A stretch of DNA of 64,000 nt from Calonectria ilicicola (taxonomy: Eukaryota > Ascomycota > Sordariomycetes > Hypocreales > Nectriaceae), in NCBI GenBank assembly GCA_020809705.1, contig CP085831.1, positions 1,054,001 through 1,118,000 on the forward strand, read 5' to 3'. This document shows, piece by piece, positions 9,310 to 20,128 of the stretch. A program made the position numbers and the translations under genes. The notes under the pieces were generated by a model. That model searched no databases and was not told where the DNA came from. It worked only from the letters and a program-made list of their open reading frames with translations. Position 1 is the first letter of the stretch. Every line of letters starts with the position of its first letter.

Positions 9310-10859
9310 ATGAAAGTCACGACAGGGTTTCTGCTGCCAATTGCCGTGTTTGGGCTAGGTTCTTTGGCACAGGACCAGGTAACGAACACACCGGCTGCGA
9401 CAACGCCTTCATCAGATCCTGAGGCAACGGTTGCGGATATACCAACTGGCGAGCCCTCAAACTTGCCAGAGGTCGATGGATATGCGTTTTCCGGATGCTT
9501 TTCGTCTGGCACAGGCTTCCCGAGTTTTGAAAGGACAAGCACTGATGATAATGATTGCGATATCACACCATCATTTTGTATCGAACTGGCAAAGGGCCGT
9601 AAATTTGTCGGACTCAGCGAGAAGTATGTTACTTTTCTGCTCGTCGTACATGTTTGTGACTAATGACGTGCAGTGATTGCTATGCGGCGGATTCTCTTGA
9701 GGACGTGACCCAGGTCGGCACTGACCAGTGCAATGTAGTTTGTCCATCAGACCCAACCGCATTTTGTGGCGGGTCCCTCGACGCCCAAGCACAGGGAAAC
9801 CGACGGGACGTGGCCCTCAGCAGCCGCGCGCTTCCCGCCAACGTACTACTTTCGATATTTAGTCTAATTGAACAAGGAGGCACAACGACCACTACGGCAA
9901 CAGGTACTGTAGGTACTACGGGTTCTACAGGCACAGCAGCTGCTACAGGAGAACCTGCTGCAGGCGGAACCACGACAGTCACGGAAACGGTCACTGGTCC
10001 AGGCGGAACCGTTTCAATCACCGACACGGTGGCTGCTCCCGACGAGACTGAGATGGTTACCAAAACACAGAATCGGATTACAACCACTGTTACCTACACC
10101 ACCATTATTGAAGGCGGTCTTACCATTACCGAATACTGCGCGACTCTCAACTACCGACCTTGCCCAATTTGCCCGAAGCCCACGGTAGAGATGACTACAA
10201 TTATTTCTTCATGCAATGCCTGTGGACAACATGGCGAAAACGAAGTTGAGCTGGTTGTTCCATGCGATGTTGTAGCTACCGTAACACTTGCCCATGGCGG
10301 CCCGATGGAGACCAACGCAGGACCGGGCGTGCCACCAGCTGAAATTCGCACTCAAGCGCATGGTGCTTATGGAATGCCAACCCAGGCCGCAAGCGGTGGT
10401 GGTCAAGGTGAATATACCAGTGAAGGAGGTGAGAGTTCGTCACCTGGGCAAAAAGAATCATCATCCTATCAGCAGGGTGGTGAGGGTGGTCAGGGTAGCC
10501 AAGGTGGACAAGGGAGTCAAGGTAGTCAAGGTGGTCAAGGCTCATCGCAACAACAAGGTGGCGGGGCTTCAATGAATGTCCAGGGCGAGTCACCATATTC
10601 GCAAGGCGGAGCTGCTGGTGGATCATCATCCTCGGGCGCAAATTCCAAGTTTGAGACAGGCAGTTCCGCTGCAGATGATTCCGACTCTCAAGTTGGTGCA
10701 GCACCCAACGGGGGCTACGCCGGAGAGGGATCGACTTCTGATGAGTCCTCAGGCTCCAGCACCGAGGGTGCAGTGACTGTGAGCGGATCGCGTGGAAGCA
10801 ACATTGATAATGTTTCCTTTGTTCTTTTGAGCATGGTCGTTGCAGCATTTGCTTTGTAA
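9310..10859 (+). CDS. WSC-domain GPI-anchored cell-surface protein
   Basis: The start at 9310 is chosen because it opens a signal peptide (MKVTTGFLLPIAVFGLGSLA); an in-frame Met 45 codons upstream would bury it. Exon 1 (9310-9623), a 50-nt intron (9624-9673, donor GTATGT, acceptor GTGCAG) and exon 2 (9674-10859) give 499 residues. A slightly degenerate WSC domain spans the splice: GYAFSGCF, CIELAKGRKFVGL, DCYAADSL, QCNVVC and FCGG. WSC domains bind wall polysaccharide. Then come a Thr/Val-rich segment, a second Cys-bearing segment (YCATLNYRPCPICPKP, SCNACGQHG), and a long Gly/Ser/Gln tract. The C-terminus (residues after GSRGSNIDN, SFVLLSMVVAAFAL) is a GPI-anchor signal, so it is a wall or plasma-membrane protein. 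It is not a stress-sensor WSC protein, which would have an internal helix and cytoplasmic tail. It converges with the Cys-rich gene at 11292. Confidence 0.85.
10479..10565 (+). repeat. Gly-Gln/Ser coding minisatellite in the WSC gene
   Basis: Imperfect 9-bp and 18-bp repeats built on GGTCAAGGT/AGTCAAGGT encode GGQGSQGGQ-type runs. Such tracts change length by slippage; here they act as a flexible spacer between the wall-binding part and the GPI end. Confidence 0.7.
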
Positions 10860-11291
10860 ATTACACTGGGATTTTTGGGGTACTATTCACCAACCCAGTG
10901 ACGTGCTGGAAACTTGCTCTTCTTATATATACACCATTTCTAGAGAGCATTACGAGATTGAAGCTAAGGCAATTTAAACTCAAAATATGAATCGAACTAA
11001 AACTGCACGAAGACTGATGGTGGGAGATGTGACGATGAGTTCTGAGTGAAATGAAAATTGGAATAAAACGACTGGACTGTGTGGCCATAGTGTCACGGGC
11101 TCTACTAACCAAGGATCTCACGCATTTTGAAGAAGGTTTATAAACGGCAGCTTGCGAGTAAAGTAAATGCAAGCTGTGGAACCGAATGTTAAATATAAGA
11201 CACGAAATGTACTAAATGAATAAAACCCGCTGCTGTATTGCATGATGTCGTCAATTATCGCTCCCATTGCCGCCCACATCTCCTTTAATCC
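10860..11291. other. Convergent intergenic region
   Basis: It lies between the stops of two convergent GPI-protein genes. No gene is supported; a 103-codon open frame on the minus strand has no family resemblance. It probably contains both 3' untranslated regions. Confidence 0.4.
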
Positions 11292-12122
11292 TTATAACAC
11301 CAAAGGAACAACAATAAATAGGCCAACCATAGTTAACGAGCTCATGGTTCCTAAGCATTGTGCACCGTCGTCCGAGTCTGACTTTGCGGTTGCACTAGAG
11401 CCTTGGGCGGTAGCAGTGACGACCTGGGTACTCACACTGACGCTCGCACTATCTTCGCCAGCCGCTTTGCAGCCGGTAGAAGTGCACGTCTCGTCGGCGT
11501 AACAGAAACCACCACTCCTGCATTCCTTGGCCGACTCTGGGATGCATCCAGTCCCGTCTGATGTGCATTTTTTGCCGCTAGAGCAAGATCCACCATTTGC
11601 GCAGCACACGTTGCCCTGGACCATGCATCCATCGCCACACACCGCGAGGCTGCCGCAGTTGCTTCCGCTGGAGTCACTTGTGCATTTTGTGCCGTTGGCA
11701 GTGCATGTTCTACCGCTTGCGCAAGAGCCGCCGCCCGAGCAGCACACGTTTCCCTTGGCCATGCAGCCGTCCAGGCAGGGTTCCTCGCCGGTGGGACACC
11801 CGCCGCTGGAGTTGTCCAGGCATCCAGTCCCGTCCGCCGTACATGTTCGGCCGCTTGCGCAGGAGCCGCCGCCGGAGCAACAGACGTTGCCTTTGGCCAT
11901 GCAGCCGGAGCCGCAGGGCTCGAGGCCAGTCGAGCACCCGCCGGACTCTGCCGCGACGTTGTTGAGGAAATTCAAGTTGAGGTGGTCGTAGATGCTGGTC
12001 GAGTTCTCGATAGTTTCGGGTACACGGGGGTGGATCAAGAGTGGCGTCTTTTCTATAACGGCTGTGGCGAGGCCAAAGACTGAGCAAAACGCCACCGCGG
12101 AGATGAGGCGCGTTGTCAACAT
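11292..12122 (-). CDS. Cys-rich triple-repeat GPI-anchored protein
   Basis: A single exon, 276 residues. The start at 12122 opens a signal peptide (MLTTRLISAVAFCSVFGLATA); an upstream in-frame Met at 12239 adds 39 residues and is less likely. After about 60 residues come three Cys-rich units of about 45 residues, each with the order PCG/PCL-x2-C-MAKGNVCC-x5-C-x5-TC-x5-C. The first two share MAKGNVCCSGGGSCASGRTC exactly and are nearly identical in DNA, so the array grew by recent duplication; the third (MVQGNVCCANGG) has diverged. A fourth short Cys module (CRSGGFCYADETC) precedes a Ser/Thr-rich stalk. The end, TMSSLTMVGLFIVVPLVL, is a GPI signal. It is likely a disulphide-rigid wall protein. 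I know similar fungal proteins without assigned function. It converges with the WSC gene. Confidence 0.8.
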   Translation of the reverse strand: MLTTRLISAVAFCSVFGLATAVIEKTPLLIHPRVPETIENSTSIYDHLNLNFLNNVAAESGGCSTGLEPCGSGCMAKGNVCCSGGGSCASGRTCTADGTGCLDNSSGGCPTGEEPCLDGCMAKGNVCCSGGGSCASGRTCTANGTKCTSDSSGSNCGSLAVCGDGCMVQGNVCCANGGSCSSGKKCTSDGTGCIPESAKECRSGGFCYADETCTSTGCKAAGEDSASVSVSTQVVTATAQGSSATAKSDSDDGAQCLGTMSSLTMVGLFIVVPLVL

Positions 12123-12990
12123 GGTGGGCAAGAGTTGTGAGAAAATGTGGCTTTCGGTGGCGATGAACCGATTTCTAGAAAAGAGGGGAACAAAACGAGG
12201 GAACGAGAAAGAAAAAATTCGGGAAAAAAAAGCAGCCAACAGAACGGTATTATCTAGACTGGGTCCGCGATGAAGCTAAAGATTCAGCTGCCAAGGATCA
12301 ATCAACACTAGCTTCCATAAGGTAGGGATAGCGTTTCAGCCCGTTAGCGAGGCCATCACACAACGATAGCACAGACCAACCAAATGGGCCATATTGGATC
12401 TATTATGACAAGCATTCGGATGAACGAGTCGTCAAAGGTTAGGGCCGTAATTAGATGCCTGCATATTCATTGTATTGGCCTTGGGTGGGATAACTAACAG
12501 ATGCTTCACAGGGCACACGAGGGCACATTGGTTGGCACCGGCTAAGCTTCTTGGCTTCTTATTTCCCGCATGAGACCCTTGCCGCTAAAATCTAAGCATA
12601 AACAGTTACTTTGCAAAATGGTCCAACCCGGTGTTTGACTAGACTACACTAAATGCAGCAAACCCACCAGACGAGCAGATGGGCCACCAAGAACGAATGC
12701 TTGTACAGACTACATGCATGAGGTCTGCAAAAATCCCATCACTTTAAAGCAGAAAGAGGCAAAATTGCCAAATTTTTGTTAGGCATTTGGATCGGCTCCT
12801 CAACCGAGCTGGTCAGCGTCCCTTCAGCCCTGACCAACAAGGAAGGTCCTTATTTTGGTGCAAACCAATGGGATCGACTATTTTGATGGGGCGACCAGCG
12901 AGAGCCCTTTGTAGCTACGGAGCACGTGCCCCAGAAGCGAGGAAGACCTTGCTTCGGGTACCTCATCCGGCTAGCAGGAAGGAACACGCT
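12123..12990. other. Intergenic, no gene seen
   Basis: It includes the promoter of the Cys-rich gene at its left end. Open frames on both strands (e.g. 12787-13002) overlap one another and show no family signs. Confidence 0.4.
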
Positions 12991-12999
12991 GGGTGGGCA

Positions 13000-13082
13000 T
13001 AGCGCAGTCTGGTTGTGCCCATGGAATGCCCACAGAGGAACTCGGCTGCACGATTGAGATCTAGCGGCAGGTTCAAATGTCC
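13000..13082 (+). other. tRNA-like Pol III promoter pair (possible SINE head)
   Basis: TAGCGCAGTCTGG at 13000-13012 matches an A box, and GGTTCAAATGTCC at 13070-13082 matches a B box with one extra base, 70 bp apart. A D-stem-like GCGC/GTGC pairing is present, but no full cloverleaf forms and the acceptor does not close, so it is not a tRNA gene. A decayed tRNA-derived SINE or a chance match both remain possible. Confidence 0.2.
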
Positions 13083-13195
13083 CCGTGGGGGAGCAAGCCA
13101 AATCGCTGTAGGCAACGGGCAACACTCCCAAGGTATGGGGTAGTGCATGCAAACACCCGGGCTGACCATTGGTCAAACATGCATAGATGGCAACA

Positions 13196-13477
13196 TCAAT
13201 CCAACACGCTGAACGAAGTGGTTCTGAAGTGAGCACTAGGCGGCCGACGTATTCCACATTCAAGGTCGAGGTATTCTACACGCGTTGGATTGATGGGAAA
13301 CTGGATACGGAGATTCTGTAGCTCGCCAGACATCAAATATTGAGGTGTTTGGTGTGGTGCACACGTTGGAGTCGATCGCTGCTGACACGATCTCATGCGC
13401 AGAAGAATAGCGACGGCCGATGGGATGGCAAGCAACACACCGATGATGGAAATGAGGGCGTCAATTGAGACGGACAT
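13196..13477 (-). CDS. Hypothetical small single-pass membrane protein
   Basis: A 93-codon frame beginning MSVSIDALISIIGVLLAIPS, a clean N-terminal hydrophobic helix followed by a basic stop-transfer (LLRMRSCQQR) and a polar tail. This N-terminal style recurs in small ascomycete proteins of unknown role (from memory). A Met five codons upstream is also possible. No conserved tail was recognised, and an intron could change the 3' end. Chance cannot be excluded. Confidence 0.3.
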   Translation of the reverse strand: MSVSIDALISIIGVLLAIPSAVAILLRMRSCQQRSTPTCAPHQTPQYLMSGELQNLRIQFPINPTRVEYLDLECGIRRPPSAHFRTTSFSVLD

Positions 13478-13616
13478 TGTGAACTTAGCCACAGCTGGGT
13501 TTACGAAGACTAGAATGGGGGGCTTCGTAGTATATTATTATATGTACACGGTTTGGGAATTTTGGCCACTCTCCCTTCGTTCAACGGTCAAGTACCTTGG
13601 AGGCTGTAGTGGAGAG

Positions 13617-14014
13617 CGAAAGGGTATTTTGGTATCGCTAGATTTTGCCTACTCGGATTGGTGTAGGGTGCATAGGCCAGATGATTAGAGGGCTCTGCCA
13701 CCCCTCACTTGGGCCACAACTTGCAAGCCAAAGGAAATTTTGGTACAACATCCGCGGCCGTGGCGTAGGGATTTATGTCACCAACATTAGCGGAAACGAA
13801 AGGGGATTTTGGCTAGCCAATGGTTGCTGCCACCAATGAGTTGCCTTACATAGTGCAACATGGTTAATGCACGGGTGACGTGGAGCATCAGCCGAAAGGA
13901 AATTTTGGCATCAGCATGTAACTAATGCAGTTTAATCTGTACACGTTTTATGATTGGGTTTAGGATAACCCCTCTTTCAAAACACTTGCCTTAGGCAGAA
14001 AGGAAATTTTGGTA
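13617..14014 (+). repeat. Five dispersed copies of a GAAAGGAAATTTTGG motif
   Basis: Copies lie at about 13617-13634, 13727-13745, 13796-13815, 13891-13910 and 13995-14014, all in the same orientation and 70-110 bp apart. The shared core is (G)AAAGGRDATTTTGGYA, preceded by GC(C/A). The spacers are not obviously repeats of each other. The array ends 145 bp before the start codon of the Clr5-ankyrin gene, so it may be a regulatory cluster or the eroded remains of a tandem repeat. Confidence 0.45.
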
Positions 14015-14054
14015 AATAAGGCTGTATGATGACAAGATGGCTTGTCGCGTTGAA

Positions 14055-14061
14055 TATAAAT
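14055..14061 (+). promoter_or_regulatory. TATA-like box of the Clr5-ankyrin gene
   Basis: TATAAAT lies 104 bp upstream of the ATG at 14159 and just after the last GAAAGGAAATTTTGG copy. Confidence 0.35.
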
Positions 14062-14158
14062 GTCGCATATTTCACTTTCAAACATCATCTATTATAAACC
14101 CCTTCAAATCAAAAATACATACCCAATACTTACCACCCAATCACCTCCACCACTCACC

Positions 14159-17100
14159 ATGCCTCGACAGCCCAAAAAGTCAGCCGCGACATGGGAGGCC
14201 CAGAAGGTTTACATTCATACATATTACATCATCGAAAACAATTCGCTCGAAATTACGATGGAACGAATGAAGCTGGAACACGACTTTGACGCAACGTGAG
14301 TGTCCCATGCTGAGAATCATACAAAGAAAACCAACACTTTGACGAATTAGGAAAAAGGAATATACCAACCGATTACGGTCATGGAACATGTCGAAGAACA
14401 TGAAAAAGGCAGATTGGAAGTTTATCCATGATGGTGGTTCCACCACCGATGAAATCCAAGCTTTTCTAATTGAAAAGCGAATCGACCAAAGGAGGCGCAA
14501 GAGAGCACTTACAAGATATAAGAATGAATTTGATAATTCATTTCAAGCCTGTAAGCAACCAAACTACGGCATCTTACTCACAAGGCTAATTCTCATTAGT
14601 GGTATCAAATCGTCCGTCTTGTGCAAACCCTGTGGCATGCACGTCATCTTCAGGGGCAGGTGTCCATGTCAGGACTATGACCATTCCTTGGCTTGAGTTC
14701 CAAGAAGACTATGGTCATATATGTAAGACTCATCTCACAAGATTCTACGATCAATTTATTCACAATTATTACACAGTGTCTACAATGGTGGAACAGCTCA
14801 TCCCGCGCTTGCCTTGGGTGAATCTATTCGGCTCTCCTTTAGTGGGATACTCGCCCGGCGACCTTTGCATGCAAAGTGCAAAGAGCCTTCTTGGGGCAAT
14901 TCTACATATCGAAATCAGCCAAATTAACATCGATTTTACGACGCAAATTTTGGAGCACCTCAACGAGATGATGCCTGGGAAACCCGGCGTAGGTCACGAC
15001 TCGGTTTCAAAGGAGCCTTTTTTTCTCTTGATCCAATCATGCATATATCTATCAACTAATGGCCTTCTTGGTCTCGATGAAATGGATCGGTTCTTGAGTT
15101 GGATGCTGGAAAGTGGAAGTGCGTCACTCTTCATGCAGAGCCTACACTTGACGAAAAAGGTAAATGGTCCAACAATTGCAATATTCCTCTCACGACTCCT
15201 CGTTAGCGCAGCTAGTATTGAAAAAGAGGATGTGGTATTGGCACTACTTCAAAGTCACGCTGATGTCAACTTGGGCGTCCCGCACGACTATAACCAACGA
15301 GGACATGATACGATTGATTTGTACATGGAAATGGTTCAGGAATCGCCAATGTTTATATTCAATATTATAAACCCGCTTCAAATCGCGGTATTCAGGGGAA
15401 ACGCTCGTATTTGTGAGCTTCTCTTAAAACATGGTGCTGAACCTGGCCTTGTCTCCCCTAAGTTTCCAATACCGTCTCTCGAGTTGGCCGTTTCAATAAA
15501 TCATGGAAACCTTTCAATTTGCCAAATACTAATAGCTTCGGGCGCTAGAACTAACGGGTTCTGTGGTTATATTTCAGAATCGCGAAATGGTTCATACTTT
15601 CTCTCATCCCGCCTTCGATATACTCTTTTGATTAAAGCCGTGAGAGGGCAGAATATTCCCATAGTTGAATTACTTTTGCTTCAAGGGGCACTAGTAAACG
15701 AACCAGCGTTGTTCTCAGAGTCTGCGTTGGAGGCGGCGATCATGAACAACGACACCAAGATGGCTATGCTTCTCATCCAAGCTGGAGCTGAAGTGAATAT
15801 GGTTGATTCAAGGGAACCCTTGGCGAGAGCCTTTTTTGAATCCTTACTCAAAACAAATCGACTACGAAAAATGGAATTATCAAAAGAGACACATGAAATA
15901 TTCGAGATGCAACCGATCAATGATGAAAGTGACGAGGACTGGATCTTTGATATTCTACGGCCAGACTTTGACCATTTAGTCAGGTGGGAAGTCTACATGT
16001 CACCACTGCAAATAGCTACAAGTCGAAACAACATAGACCTTGTCAATTACCTTATTCAATCTGGAGCAAACGTCAATGAATATCTTGATTGGAAAAGAGT
16101 TTCGGAGCACAGCGAAGGAGTTCAAACTCACAGGTCACTGATTCGTTTTCACGAGTATTTGAAAATTGCCCCAAAGGAAGTATTCCAAACCCCATTGCAC
16201 GGATCAGTGATCAATGGGAATGCTGAAATGGCAAGATTACTGCTGCAGAATGGTGCGGCTCCAAACTGTGTCAATTCGTTGGGGGAAACGCCATTGCAAT
16301 TAGCATGTGGTCTCAAATATGCTGATGGGAAAACGGAAACCCAGCTATCACAACTTAGAGTACATTTGGTTGAAGTACTCCTGGAATTTGGAGCTAATAT
16401 AAATTATTCTACCAGCCCAACGCATACCACCACTGCCTTGCAAGCAGCAGTCACTACAGGAGATACAAGTTTAGTTGAATTTCTGCTTCAATGGAGAGCT
16501 AGATCGAATGCGGTACCAAGCGATCAAGACGATAAGATGATATTGCAAGCCGCAGCCACTGTCGGAAAGCCGAGTCTTATCACATTCTTAACTTCCAAGG
16601 GGTTGTTACCAACTTCATATATATTTTGGATTGGACTTCACGTTGCAGTCTCCAAGGGAGATTTGAAAACTTCACGACAATTTTTGGAGCAAGGGGTCGA
16701 CGTCAACGTTAGACACGTACTCGAGGATATGCCAGGTATTGGAGGAAGCATTCTCCAATCCGCTATCAAGGGTGGCAATCTTACAATTGTTAAAATGCTA
16801 TTCGATGTTGGCGCACACGTTAACGAGATGATTGATGGCGAGACTGCACTGGTAACTGCTATTAAAAGCGAGAATTGGGATGTTTTTAACCTCCTTTTGT
16901 TGCAAGGAGCTCATCCAAGTCCTCCACACGCTAGTGTTACGCCATTGTGCATTGCAGCTGTCAAGGGTCTTTGGAGTATGACGCGACGACTGCTTTTGGC
17001 CAAAGCCAAAGTTGACCAACTTTCACAGAGTCCCGAAGATTATATTATTAGGCACCCGCGGGATTCTAACTATCAAATTCATCCATCGGTGCCGACGACG

Positions 17101-18084
17101 CCCCTATTTTGGGTCCTGACACGTTGTCGGTACATATGTTACGAAATGCGCGAATCCAATCAAGAGGAGAATTTAAAAAAATTAGAAAACCTCGAAGCCA
17201 TTGCATCTCTTCTGCTTGCGCACGGGTCAGATCCAAATGCGGGACCAGAAAATAAGCCCAGCATTTTTACGCTGGCGTGTTTCTTGGATTACAATCCTTA
17301 CGTGTCGAGAGAAATGCAATTCAAAACAAATGATGTAGTTGAAAGATTAGTCAAACTGATGCTTGGATGCGGTGTCGATCTCAATGCGAGGGATTGTTGG
17401 GGTCGATTCCCAATCCAAGCTGCAGCACGATATAGGAGTAAAGATGTGGTGCAAATGATGGTCGAGACTGGCACAATCGAGTTCAATGCTGAGGTGTGCG
17501 ATAAAACACTGGGCTGGGCTGTGGCCAATCCAGTTGACACTGAAGATATACTGCGGATGCTACTAGATGTTATACCCCATGCGAGCGCTACACAAAAAGG
17601 AAGAATAATTGTCCAGGCAGGGTGTCGATGTCCAAATTTGGCGGTTGATCTGGTCCGCGACGGTGCCGACGTCGATTTTACCTGGGGGAGTGACTCGGTC
17701 TTGCAGGTGGCAGTAGAGTGCGGTGACACAAACCTTGTGCAGCTCCTCGTCAGTTATGGGGCGCAAGTCAACCCAACTGATGTTTGGCCATCACCCTTGA
17801 CAAAAGCTGTACACTTCAACCATTTCAATATTGCCAAATTCCTGATCGAGAACGGTGCTGATATCAATCATTCTCCACCGTGTGCAAAAGGTCAGACCGC
17901 ACTTAAAATGGCAGCAGAATTTGGGCGTCTTGATATTGTACACCTTCTTCTTGAAAACGACGACCAACTTGACATGATCGACTCAAGGTGCAAGGACGCG
18001 GCATTGATTGCAGAGAAAAGTGGTCACACTATTTTAGCTAGGGTTTTACGAGACTACAGATGTCAGCCGGACACACATGGATAG
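14159..18084 (+). CDS. Clr5-domain ankyrin-repeat protein
   Basis: Three exons, 14159-14295, 14351-14550 and 14600-18084 (introns of 55 and 49 nt; donors GTGAGT and GTAAGC; phases agree), encode 1273 residues. The N-terminus is a Clr5 domain (about residues 10-65): TWEAQKVYIHTYYIIENNSL, then after the first splice KKEYTNRLRSWNMSKNMK. Clr5 is a fungal helical domain first seen in a fission-yeast silencing factor. After a linker of about 250 residues come many ankyrin units (e.g. TALKMAAEFGRLDIVHLLLE), filling roughly residues 330-1270; at least 15 can be counted. The tail (SRCKDAALIAEKSGH) matches the broken paralogue at 1-447. No signal peptide or membrane helix is visible. Ankyrin arrays bind proteins; the partner is unknown. 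Many such genes in ascomycetes vary between strains. It is the last intact gene before the AT-rich block. Confidence 0.88.
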
Positions 18085-18184
18085 GAGATTTCATTCAAAA
18101 CTTTATTCCTGAGTGCTGCAAAGCTTTTCTAAGCTGAGATACCCCAGCAAGCACAGCATAATATGATGGTTGTCTCATGTTAAT

Positions 18185-19129
18185 TGTTGTATCAAGAGAA
18201 AGAAAATCGTCCCGAGCTCGAATGCCTGTGGCTCTGGGAATGTATGAACTATGCTTTCATTGCGCCCGTGCTTCGCTACTTCCCGTGTATGGGAGGGTCA
18301 GTGGCGAGACTCGCGCCACGAGTTTGGCAGGGCGATAGATGAGTTGCACAAGCAGATGCCGTAATCTCTGCGAAAGGTCAAACTGTGGTTTTGGAGACCC
18401 TACTGGTTTGGAGATCAAGGTGTTGAGGTGCCCAATCTTATACACCCCGCCGATGAGGATCCTGTCTCGGCTGGGTTGCGTACCTTGGCGGTGGGCCTTG
18501 AGGAGTTGGATACCCGTGCTTTCCTGACGCTCGACCTCTTCGAGACTCCCTTGCAATGGGAGAAAATGAAGCGTCTTCGCGTCAAGTCTCACCCCCTTCG
18601 AACCGATGGCAGCTGGTACTTTGTTGGGCCGCGTGGTGAGGATTCCAACCCGAAATGATTCGAGGTGATGGATGCTCATTATGTACCCACAAGTCGAAAT
18701 GAAGAGGATACGGAATGGGATAAACACTGGGAAGAAAATGGCGGAAGACATGACGAATTTAACCACAATGTATTCCGAACTGAACCGCAAGCAGACAGAA
18801 TCGAGCCCCTTCTGTCAGCTTTCACTATGGCATTACAAGCTATGCTAGTCCTGGAGCAGGCGGAACTATCTACGCAGCTCTCATGGGAACTCTCAGATGC
18901 ACCCTAAGATGACGGATGTGGCCTACACCGATGGGGGGTCAGGTATGTTCCAGGAAGAAATGGTTCCAAAGGGCTAGTGGAGTGGCAGGTCGGGGACTGG
19001 CGGCCACGTGGGCATGTTATCAAGCTGTTTGAAGATCTTGGCGAGGATATGGGAATCGAAATGACATGGAAGGCTTTTGAACTTATGAAGTGGCCAGTGT
19101 TATTGTATGAATCGAAGATAGATATGTAG
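18185..19129 (+). pseudogene. Dead gene, F-box-associated-like fungal protein
   Basis: Strong coding signs on the plus strand are broken repeatedly. ELECLWLWECMNYAFIAPVL is read in one frame to about 18280; the frame then shifts to RVWEGQWRDSRHEF and continues to TAG 19127-19129. In that frame stops lie at TAA 18362-18364, TGA 18656-18658 and TAA 18905-18907, yet the text on both sides of each is sensible (VEVPNLIHPADEDPV, LFETPLQWEKMKRL, WYFVGPRGED, HWEENGGRHDEFN). TAA and TGA fit loss of CAA and CGA by C-to-T change. The style resembles large fungal families often carrying an N-terminal F-box (from memory); no F-box itself is seen. The 177-codon minus-strand frame over the same DNA is a shadow. 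Confidence 0.65.
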
Positions 19130-19281
19130 AAGACAGATGACAATAGAGACTACATGTATGGGTGGATAGCAAAGCTCCTGCTTTTGTTTACTAGAACGGA
19201 TCTTACTTGATGCTTTCTTTCAACCAAACTATAAACTAAAAGGCACTGTGCAACAACGATTCGCGCGTCCAATTGAACCAC

Positions 19282-19530
19282 TTAGCTGAATACGCCAACG
19301 CAGTAGGCGAATCTCAGCCAAAAGTCTGTCGTGTAATCTTTGCTCACAGCAGGATTCCAGGTGAAACCCCGATCGACCGTGTTACCGGCATCAGCAGCCA
19401 TGGAAGGGCATGAATCGTCGTCTGCAACCACATCCCACTTGTTGCAGTTGAACGGCTAGCCGGCATGTATCTCAGCTGGAGGTGTAGGCCTGCTTGATGC
19501 CTGGCAATCTTTCGAGTCCCTCGAATCCAT
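19282..19530 (-). pseudogene. Decayed LysM-domain gene
   Basis: Minus strand, from a Met at 19530 to TAA 19284-19282. A LysM module is plain: CNKWDVVADDDSCPSMAAD, then GFTWNPAV and FAYCVGV. A TAG stands just before it (AG-stop-PFNCNKW), most simply from CAG. The Cys normally found after the NPAV segment is Tyr here (SKDYTT), which a TGC-to-TAC change gives. Both are transitions of the RIP kind. Intact relatives are secreted chitin-binding proteins; no signal peptide remains visible here, and upstream exons may be lost. Its 5' end overlaps the opposite-strand pseudogene at 19511. Confidence 0.65.
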
Positions 19531-20128
19531 TGCCTATCAATTCCCTTCAAGGAGTTGGAAGGTGGATGAATACGCTCTACTGCAGAGTCAGATCAATACC
19601 TCCATCAAAAACAATGCGTGGGGCCTGGACGAGCGTCAAATTTTCAACGACAACAATTGGGCCATGTCTACCGCAGTTGGGGCCTGAAAATTCGTCAAAA
19701 AGCACCTATGACTCCTACTCGCTTCACGGATATACCACACTGATGCCCACTTTGCGTAGATTCTAAAGGACCAGAAGGATCGTGTCGACGAGGTCATCAG
19801 GAGGTTAGACGAGACCATCATGCTCAATAACCAGACACCATCATGGGGTGCCTGGAAGTCGCTGAGACTAAAGAAACAGTGAGATTCCTATGCGAAGCCC
19901 AAGTTCCTCTTCGCCCAAGCCAAGACTGTGAGATACTTCATCGATTAGCTGGGGGATCTCGAGCAGTAGCAATCCAATGATGCCTTGAGAAAGGCTACAG
20001 AGGAATTATTAACCGATAGCGCGCAAGATAGGGAAGCGAAAATGAAGATTAGAGACTTAGTGGAGGATATTAAGAAATCCGTTGGGTCACGGACCAAGCA
20101 GGCGCGTTGGAAATCTCCATTTAGCTGA
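19511..20128 (+). pseudogene. Dead gene with six in-frame stops, possibly HeLo-domain
   Basis: One frame from 19511 to TGA 20126-20128 reads as a protein throughout but contains TGA 19685, TGA 19709, TAG 19757, TGA 19880, TAG 19946 and TAG 19967. There is no frameshift at all, the signature of transitions rather than random decay. The text (WGLDERQIFNDNNWAM, RVDEVIRRLDETIML, WGAWKSLRLKK, KTVRYFID, QSNDALRKATEELL) is helical and resembles the HeLo-type N-terminal domain of fungal incompatibility and NLR-like proteins. That match is a weak impression only. Confidence 0.55.

Noticed and set aside
9680..10848. Long minus-strand frames opposite the WSC gene
   Set aside because: Shadows produced by the Gly/Ser/Thr-rich codon repeats of the sense gene.
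13075..13140. GGCAACGGGCAACAC, reminiscent of a group I intron core
   Set aside because: No matching R/S core elements or closing helices found around it, and the segment is not in an rRNA or organelle gene.
12850..13263. Minus-strand frame of 137 codons and overlapping frames
   Set aside because: Mutually overlapping frames on both strands without conserved motifs; the region looks non-coding.
18257..18790. 177-codon minus-strand open frame
   Set aside because: It mirrors the plus-strand pseudogene, whose text is far more protein-like; the minus frame has no family features.
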